DNA of 19,581 bases from CAZUGH01 sp964619785 (GTDB lineage: Bacteria > Bacillota > Clostridia > Lachnospirales > Lachnospiraceae): the NCBI GenBank assembly GCA_964619785.1, contig CAZUGH010000032.1, positions 1 to 19,581 on the forward strand. Direction: 5' to 3'. The notes beneath the pieces were generated by a model. It was not told where the DNA came from. It saw only the letters and a list, made by a program, of their open reading frames with translations, and made no database searches. Shown here piece after piece: positions 15,601 through 19,581 of the stretch. Positions within the stretch are counted from its first letter, which is position 1. Every line of letters begins with the position of its first letter. The position numbers were made by a program, and so were the translations under genes.

Positions 15601-16145
15601 ACAAGAAATTCGTCTAGGCTATGAAGCTTTGAATTACGTTTCACAAGATGTGTGTATAGATATGTCTCTGGTTCATTGTCCTGTAAAAATACATTTTTAA
15701 ATGATGGCGAATGGAATAACAACGCTCCGTCCTCTAGATTGGCTGCAATGCGCTGTTCAAGCGCACGAAAATCCTCAACCACTCCATCTTTGTCTGTAAT
15801 CGTCGGAGCTACCACTTCCACTGTATATGGCAAGCTGGTCTCACCGCAGTCTGTGATAATATGAATCTCACCATCCATCTTCGTCCCAGCAGCCACATGT
15901 GAAGCTGAAAATGTAATGTGAATCTCCGTATCTTCACCATGAAAGGTCTGTGGTGTAATCTGAATGTCATCTGTCGTTGTGACAAATCCCTTCACCTTAG
16001 TTCCTCTCACATTGCTCAACCGAAAGCTCTCTGTAGCATCTCTTCCCGACACAACAACAAGCCGCAACTTATCTTGTGAAAGTTGCAGCTTGATTGGTTC
16101 ATAGGTAAATTGTCCTTTTGATATTGCCAGGATTCGATCTTTCAA
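12609..16145 (-). CDS. Giant soluble protein with beta-sandwich and helical-repeat domains, DUF5717-like
   Basis: A 1178-residue protein without signal peptide or membrane helix. Two beta-rich, Ig/ASH-like domains lie at about 1-112 and 190-287. Both end in a similar strand pattern (GEIHIITDCGETSLPYTVEV and HTGRLVLETPYQREEITIVL), joined by a helical linker. A long helical, repeat-like body spans about 290-1030, rich in Tyr, Leu and charged residues. A second beta-rich part follows at about 1035-1110, then a short helical tail. I recall the family as DUF5717, found beside DUF5716 in Lachnospiraceae, but could not check. The start is TTG (16143-16145) with the strong site AAAGGTGGAG five bases upstream, 24 bases after the chemoreceptor stop. 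It is likely a structural scaffold; function unknown. Confidence 0.85.
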   Translation of the reverse strand: MKDRILAISKGQFTYEPIKLQLSQDKLRLVVVSGRDATESFRLSNVRGTKVKGFVTTTDDIQITPQTFHGEDTEIHITFSASHVAAGTKMDGEIHIITDCGETSLPYTVEVVAPTITDKDGVVEDFRALEQRIAANLEDGALLFHSPSFKNVFLQDNEPETYLYTHLVKRNSKLHSLDEFLVATGRKQPYRFHISQTRFEYELTMEDVREQLTLTCGTWGAACIHVLSDSKFIEPEVDVIWSDDFKKDKYELGFKVSAKRLKDGKHTGRLVLETPYQREEITIVLRKKTSIMPIEDYLHKKKYLWAAYKNLLNYKIGKMRQEEYLTNIRMILEELFDCEDEIVIYLRAYLAAMEQRMEECEEFVNRLSMIPRPEYNQSTETVLFYLIGLYIKSIYTKTEDDKRLATLEARDYYENGYHIWPILYLLMHLEERYQTLTPKLLLEEVGEYLEKGCHSPLLYLEVVKIYQKDPTLVHQLTKRNIQVLYWGTKEELFDKEFALTMSFLAEHVRVYSDIVYRILFLQYKKYRLDDTLHSICSMLIRCEKMGHEYFPWFALGVQKRLRITELFEYYMYTFDTEGNGIIPQSVITYFQYENHLNDRIKAYLYSRVIRNKEEKPDNYEAYREMMAQFALRQLKARKLNENLGVLYEDLLKEENIKDDVALCLPELMFKQHLTCNNKHIEGVYVVHLETEKEQYYPIVGGQAHIDIYTPNYQLYFVDSDNRYYVKTIEYTLKPIMKLEKYALQCFENGSTNQGLMLHLLAKVHKKFALKQEDSMVAHMVTKMDILCDYYQGKTVLQLLEHYQEQNDDTMIRQILDEIDLSQISLGRCHELIELMAKYNLHAKAYAAIEIYGFKKCDKERLMKVVEWRLRQPEVAYEGILFQMCQYLYQSEVKSIATVGYLQKYFMGPIKEFFQVFSDSWLKELPIDDEVCEKLLAQVLFVNENPISYYQIFYDYYIKGINRVLVKAFLCYIAYNYIVDKVDITDDLMAILQKEAASTDNRVMQLAILKRYSKQSELAMSEIEYVDYHISQMVKEGIMMKFMQDFRGRVTLPYIVENAVLIEFYMNTDLPVNLLVHDQEGETKTYQMKQVFPGIFLKEFLLFSGEEFRYQIYTEETGKKTRRAPLKTDGSKTATDSFYALVNQMIDARENGDQDAYRLACRNYTRYQDIAKQLLKPIL

Positions 16146-16169
16146 AGTTACTCCACCTTTATTCGTTAA

Positions 16170-17924
16170 TTACAATTTGAAGAATTGCATCGCCTCTTCT
16201 AATGTATTCGATAATTTCTTCAGTTCTACTGCGGCATCCGATACCATCGCAACCGTATTGTTCAATTCTTCCATAGATGCTGTAGTCTCTTCGGATGATG
16301 CTGCGTTCTCCTCGGATATTGCCGAGAGGCTCTGGATAACATCAACGATATTCTTACGTTCTTCATTCAATGCGTCAATCTGTGCACGAATTCCTACAAT
16401 CTCTTCCTTCGAAGCATTAATTCCCGTTGTTACATTTGTGAGACATTCTTTCGTCGCATCCAAACGTGTCTGCTGTTCCTGAATAACACCCTTGGCATCT
16501 TCCATAATCGATACAGTTCCTTCTGATGCTTCAAGCAACTGTTGTATAATATTCTGAATCGTATGTGCCGATTCATTCGACTGCTCTGCCAGCTTCTGAA
16601 TCTCACTAGCTACAACAGCAAATCCCTTACCATGTTCACCAGCTCTAGCAGCTTCAATACTAGCATTCAAAGATAACAAGTTCGTCTGTTCTGCTATGGA
16701 TGAAATCATGCTAACCGCTTCATTAATTGACTGAACCGAATCGTTAGTCTCGATAACATGATCGGCAATCTTCTCTATGGCATCAATTGTTCTATCATTC
16801 GATGCGCTCAGCTCAACAATCATCTCACCAGATTGATCATCTGCTTTCTTCATTTCATCTGAACTATCATCAAGCACTTCAATACGATTGGTGATTCCTT
16901 CAATCATCTCACCAATATGTACGATATTCTCCGTCGCTGTACTTGTATCCTCTGCCTGTGAAACAGCACCTTCTGAGATTCCCTCTACTGCTCTGCTAAT
17001 CTCTTCCGATGTAGCTTTCGTCTGTACTGCCATCTTCTCTAATTCATTACCATGAGCATGAATCATCTGTGAAGTCGCTGTGACATCTTCTATAATAGTA
17101 TGTAATGAGATAGCCAATTCCTGTACCATCTTCATCATATCGCCAACTTCATCTCTACGACTCAACTGCTTCTCTTCAATCTTCACTGTCAAATCTCCCC
17201 GAGAAACGCCAGTCACAACATGATTCGCATTAATAAGTGCACCCGCTATTCTACGAATCATGAATAATGTCAGTAAACAGATGACAATCGTAAATCCAAT
17301 AGCAAACCATAACACATAAGTATTCTTCTCTTTTATAATTGCTTCTGCTTCTGCCACTGGCCTACCTGCAAATATCATACCAAAGATACGATTGCCTGAC
17401 TTGATTGGCTTATAATAGCCATAATACTGTTCGCCATTGACATCTACATCCTTGCTGAAGTATTCCTTGCCCTCCTTAATGACACGCTGTGTAACATCTG
17501 CTGATGCCTTCGTACCTGTGATTCGTTTACCTGATTTATCTTTTACACTTGTGATATTCCGAACATCATGATAGAAAAATGTAATGTCCACGTTGCTGTT
17601 CTTCTTAATCCGGTCTACCATAGACTGATCCGCAATCACATAAGAGCCTTTACAAATCTGTCCTTCATGATTCACAGAATAGGTTCCGCTTGCCACACCT
17701 TCAAGTGTCTCTTCAAAAGAAATAACCGTTGCACGCAAACCATCTTCCGCTTCCTGTGCCATACCTTCCATCTGATTATATATGGATACACCAAGCATGC
17801 TTCCTGCCAGAAGAACTACTGGCACCAAGACAAGAAACATCATTCGTCCAAGAAGTCCAATTCTCTTCTTCGCCTTCTCTACTTCTTGCTTTATCTCGTC
17901 TTTATTCTTATGTTTTTTCTTCAT
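16170..17924 (-). CDS. Methyl-accepting chemotaxis protein
   Basis: A transmembrane chemoreceptor of 584 residues. It has a Lys-rich cytoplasmic N-terminus, TM1 at about 22-48, an extracellular Cache-like sensor at about 50-200 (single-Cache type, with FFYHDVRNITSVKD and GEQYYGYYKPIKSGNRIFGM), TM2 at about 202-223, HAMP at about 224-276, and a long MCP signalling domain whose conserved hairpin tip reads SIAEQTNLLSLNASIEAARA. It ends in QFFKL without a CheR/CheB pentapeptide tether. The ATG at 17922-17924 (MKKKHKNKDEIKQ) has AAAGGAGA eight bases upstream; the earlier in-frame ATG near 17972 has no such site. It is the first gene of the five-gene operon. The ligand cannot be told from sequence; related Cache domains bind small carboxylates or amino acids. 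Confidence 0.95.
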   Translation of the reverse strand: MKKKHKNKDEIKQEVEKAKKRIGLLGRMMFLVLVPVVLLAGSMLGVSIYNQMEGMAQEAEDGLRATVISFEETLEGVASGTYSVNHEGQICKGSYVIADQSMVDRIKKNSNVDITFFYHDVRNITSVKDKSGKRITGTKASADVTQRVIKEGKEYFSKDVDVNGEQYYGYYKPIKSGNRIFGMIFAGRPVAEAEAIIKEKNTYVLWFAIGFTIVICLLTLFMIRRIAGALINANHVVTGVSRGDLTVKIEEKQLSRRDEVGDMMKMVQELAISLHTIIEDVTATSQMIHAHGNELEKMAVQTKATSEEISRAVEGISEGAVSQAEDTSTATENIVHIGEMIEGITNRIEVLDDSSDEMKKADDQSGEMIVELSASNDRTIDAIEKIADHVIETNDSVQSINEAVSMISSIAEQTNLLSLNASIEAARAGEHGKGFAVVASEIQKLAEQSNESAHTIQNIIQQLLEASEGTVSIMEDAKGVIQEQQTRLDATKECLTNVTTGINASKEEIVGIRAQIDALNEERKNIVDVIQSLSAISEENAASSEETTASMEELNNTVAMVSDAAVELKKLSNTLEEAMQFFKL

Positions 17925-17982
17925 ACACCAATCTCCTTTTATTATAATAAACCAATCATCATTTTCGTACATGTATATAATG

Positions 17983-18002
17983 ACTAATTATAACTAATTA
18001 TA
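17983..18002. repeat. 10-bp direct repeat duplicating a -10 box
   Basis: ACTAATTATA occurs twice in tandem (17983-17992 and 17993-18002). On the minus strand each copy holds a TATAAT, so the chemoreceptor promoter has two possible -10 boxes ten bases apart. Confidence 0.75.
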
Positions 18003-18025
18003 ACAATTTACGACACTTTACGCAA
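17997..18025 (-). promoter_or_regulatory. Sigma-A promoter of the chemoreceptor operon
   Basis: TTGCGT (18020-18025), a 17-base spacer and a perfect TATAAT (17997-18002) on the minus strand, about 70 bases before the mcp start. A second TATAAT lies ten bases downstream. I saw no motility sigma-D motif (TAAA with GCCGATAA) here. Confidence 0.7.
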
Positions 18026-18040
18026 GACCTTTGAGAACAT

Positions 18041-18069
18041 TTGACTTCTCTCTATGCTGCGTTTATAAT
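18041..18069 (+). promoter_or_regulatory. Sigma-A promoter of the aminotransferase gene
   Basis: TTGACT (18041-18046), a 17-base spacer and a perfect TATAAT (18064-18069), with transcription expected near 18076. Its -35 lies 15 bases from the -35 of the divergent mcp promoter. Confidence 0.85.
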
Positions 18070-18096
18070 GTGGAGTAATTGAAAGGACGTGACAAC

Positions 18097-19194
18097 ATGA
18101 TAGAACATAAAGAACATTTTCACGGAAGTGATTTAGAAAAGATTGAACAGGTATATGGAATCAAAAAAGAGGATATCATCAGCTTTGCTGCCAATGTCAA
18201 TCCTCTTGGTATTTCTTTTCGTCTCAGAGAAACGCTAGCAAGCCATCTTGATGCCATCACTTCCTATCCAGACCGTGAATACACTTCATTAAGAACCTGT
18301 ATTGCAAAATATGTTTCAACCGAAGTAGATAATGTATTAGTTGGCAATGGCTCCTCTGAATTAATCTCTCTGTTCATTCAGTATAGCCACCCTCAGAAAG
18401 CACTTATCATTGGGCCCACTTACTCTGAGTATGAACGAGAAGTTTCGCTTGGCGGAGGCCGTTCCCATTACTTCCGTCTACCTGAGACAGATAATTTTGT
18501 CCTTCCTGTTGATGAGTTGATTCAAGAGTTGTCACAGAATGTCGACCTGCTTGTGCTATGTAATCCAAATAATCCAACAGGCTCCACCGTATCTTGTGAG
18601 GACATGTATCAGATTCTTGATTATTGCAAGCAAAAAGCAATCACTGTATTAGTCGATGAAACCTATATTGAGTTTGCCGAGAACACCGATGAGATTACTG
18701 CGATTCCGTTGACTAGATATTATAACAATATCATCATTCTTCGTGGTATCTCCAAATTCTTTGCTGCTCCAGGTCTGCGTCTCGGTTATGCAATCTGTAG
18801 CAACCACGATTTGTTAAAAGAAATCAATAAGAAAAAGAACCCTTGGACCATCAATTCACTAGCCGCAATCGCTGGTGAAATCATGTTCACGGATGAAGAA
18901 TACAAGCAGCAGACAAAAGAGCTTATCTCTTCTGAGAGAAATCGCGTCTGTCAGCTTCTCAAAGACAGTGGCAAGTTTCGAGTATACCCAACAAGTGCCA
19001 ACTTTATCCTAGCCAAAATCCTCGATACGAAATTAACATCCGAAGACTATTTTGATGCCTGTATTCGCAAGAATATGATGATTCGTGATTGCTCCTCGTT
19101 CCCATTTTTAAATAACAAATTCATACGTTTCTGCTTTATGGAAAAAGAACAAAACGATGCACTTCTTGATATTCTTTTTCATCTAGAGAAATAA
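18097..19194 (+). CDS. PLP-dependent class I/II aminotransferase, CobD/HisC type
   Basis: A fold-type I PLP enzyme of 365 residues. The N-terminus HFHGSDLEKIEQVYGI and FAANVNPLGIS resemble threonine-phosphate decarboxylase (CobD). The core has VGNGSSELISLF, LCNPNNPTGST, VDETYIEFAE and the PLP lysine region GISKFFAAPGLRLGYA, and the C-terminal IRFCFMEKEQNDALL carries the phosphate-contacting Arg. CobD and histidinol-phosphate aminotransferase are close relatives. No cobalamin or histidine genes lie nearby, so the substrate is open. The start is ATG 18097-18099, after AAAGGA. The TTG at 18079 lies almost on the predicted transcription start and is rejected. Its last 12 bases overlap the convergent HAD gene. 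Confidence 0.88.
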   Translation: MIEHKEHFHGSDLEKIEQVYGIKKEDIISFAANVNPLGISFRLRETLASHLDAITSYPDREYTSLRTCIAKYVSTEVDNVLVGNGSSELISLFIQYSHPQKALIIGPTYSEYEREVSLGGGRSHYFRLPETDNFVLPVDELIQELSQNVDLLVLCNPNNPTGSTVSCEDMYQILDYCKQKAITVLVDETYIEFAENTDEITAIPLTRYYNNIIILRGISKFFAAPGLRLGYAICSNHDLLKEINKKKNPWTINSLAAIAGEIMFTDEEYKQQTKELISSERNRVCQLLKDSGKFRVYPTSANFILAKILDTKLTSEDYFDACIRKNMMIRDCSSFPFLNNKFIRFCFMEKEQNDALLDILFHLEK

Positions 19195-19581
19195 TTCTAT
19201 TGCTTTTGCCACTCCATCGGCGTTATTCTCGTCGGTGAGGGCAGTAGCAACTTCTTTGGTTTCCTGTGTTGCATTTTCCATAGCTATGGCCATCCTTGCA
19301 ATACGCAACATAGGAATATCGTTGGAGCTATCTCCGATTGCCATTAACTGACTTTCCTCATAACCTAGATAATGCAATAGTCGCTGAACTGCATTTCCCT
19401 TATTCACACCTGCGCCATTGATTTCAAGATTATTGCTAACACCCGAGGTTACTTCAATTCCCTCGATTGCTTTTAATCGATTCTTCATCTCCTGTCGTGA
19501 TTGCTGCGTAGCAAAGAATAGATTAACCTTTTTCTGCTTTTGTTACTATTACCAGAATTGTTCGTCCTATCATTATTGTAG
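19183..19581 (-). CDS. Cof-type HAD-IIB phosphatase, C-terminal part, probable frameshift, cut by window edge
   Basis: The last ~110 residues of a HAD-IIB (Cof-like) phosphatase. They contain the motif III lysine in NGAGVNKGNAVQRLL, motif IV GDSSNDIPML, and a typical C-terminus. Homology-like sequence continues upstream of the first ATG (19488) as VNLFFATQQSRQEM, so that ATG is not the true start; its GGAG touches it with no spacing. A few codons further up the frame hits several stops. Removing one base from an A-run (TTTTT at 19529-19533 on the plus strand) would join it to an open frame reading TKAEKVNLFF, which fits the family. I infer a frameshift, either real or a sequencing error. The gene converges on the aminotransferase and overlaps its last 12 bases. 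Confidence 0.75.

Noticed and set aside
19500..19516. TTGCTGCGTAGCAA as another copy of the hairpin repeat
   Set aside because: It is short, lies within conserved coding sequence (ATQQS) of the HAD protein, and matches the repeat only partly.

Overview
The window looks like a piece of a draft genome from a spore-forming, probably motile Clostridia, most likely Lachnospiraceae or a close relative. The case rests on the spoIIA and spoVA sporulation genes, a valine T-box, methionine aminopeptidase with a SEC-C zinc motif, strong Gram-positive Shine-Dalgarno sites, AT-rich intergenic DNA, and a pair of large proteins that I remember, unverified, as the Lachnospiraceae families DUF5716 and DUF5717. 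Two runs of exactly 100 N (4248-4347 and 9216-9315) are assembly gaps; both are flanked by repeats. Almost everything is on the minus strand, so the map below follows transcription from right to left.

Right end (17925-19581): a divergent promoter region separates a plus-strand PLP-dependent aminotransferase of the CobD/HisC type from a minus-strand methyl-accepting chemotaxis protein. The aminotransferase meets, tail to tail with a 12-base overlap, the C-terminal part of a Cof-type HAD phosphatase that appears frameshifted near the window edge.

Middle (9464-17924): a tight five-gene minus-strand operon. It encodes a chemoreceptor with a Cache-like sensor, a 1178-residue soluble protein with two beta-sandwich-like domains and a long helical body, an actin/Hsp70-fold (ASKHA) protein with degenerate phosphate loops, a small helical/TPR protein, and a two-TM coiled-coil membrane protein. 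Spacings are between 24 bases and a 4-base overlap, so the products probably act together. This is the best candidate for an undescribed system.

5907-9463: a 70-bp GC-rich tandem repeat fills the space between the end of that operon and the valS promoter. Next come a T-box riboswitch with a GUA (Val) specifier, valS, and then a separate promoter driving a 47-residue acidic protein and a membrane-anchored zinc-ribbon/TPR protein that ends at a strong terminator.

Left end (1-4480): a palindrome-rich segment and gap 1, then spoIIAA-spoIIAB-sigF (forespore sigma factor and its regulators), map with its own sigma-A promoter and terminator, and spoVAA-spoVAB-spoVAC (dipicolinate channel). spoVAB appears to have lost its last membrane segment where a hairpin-forming repeat now lies.
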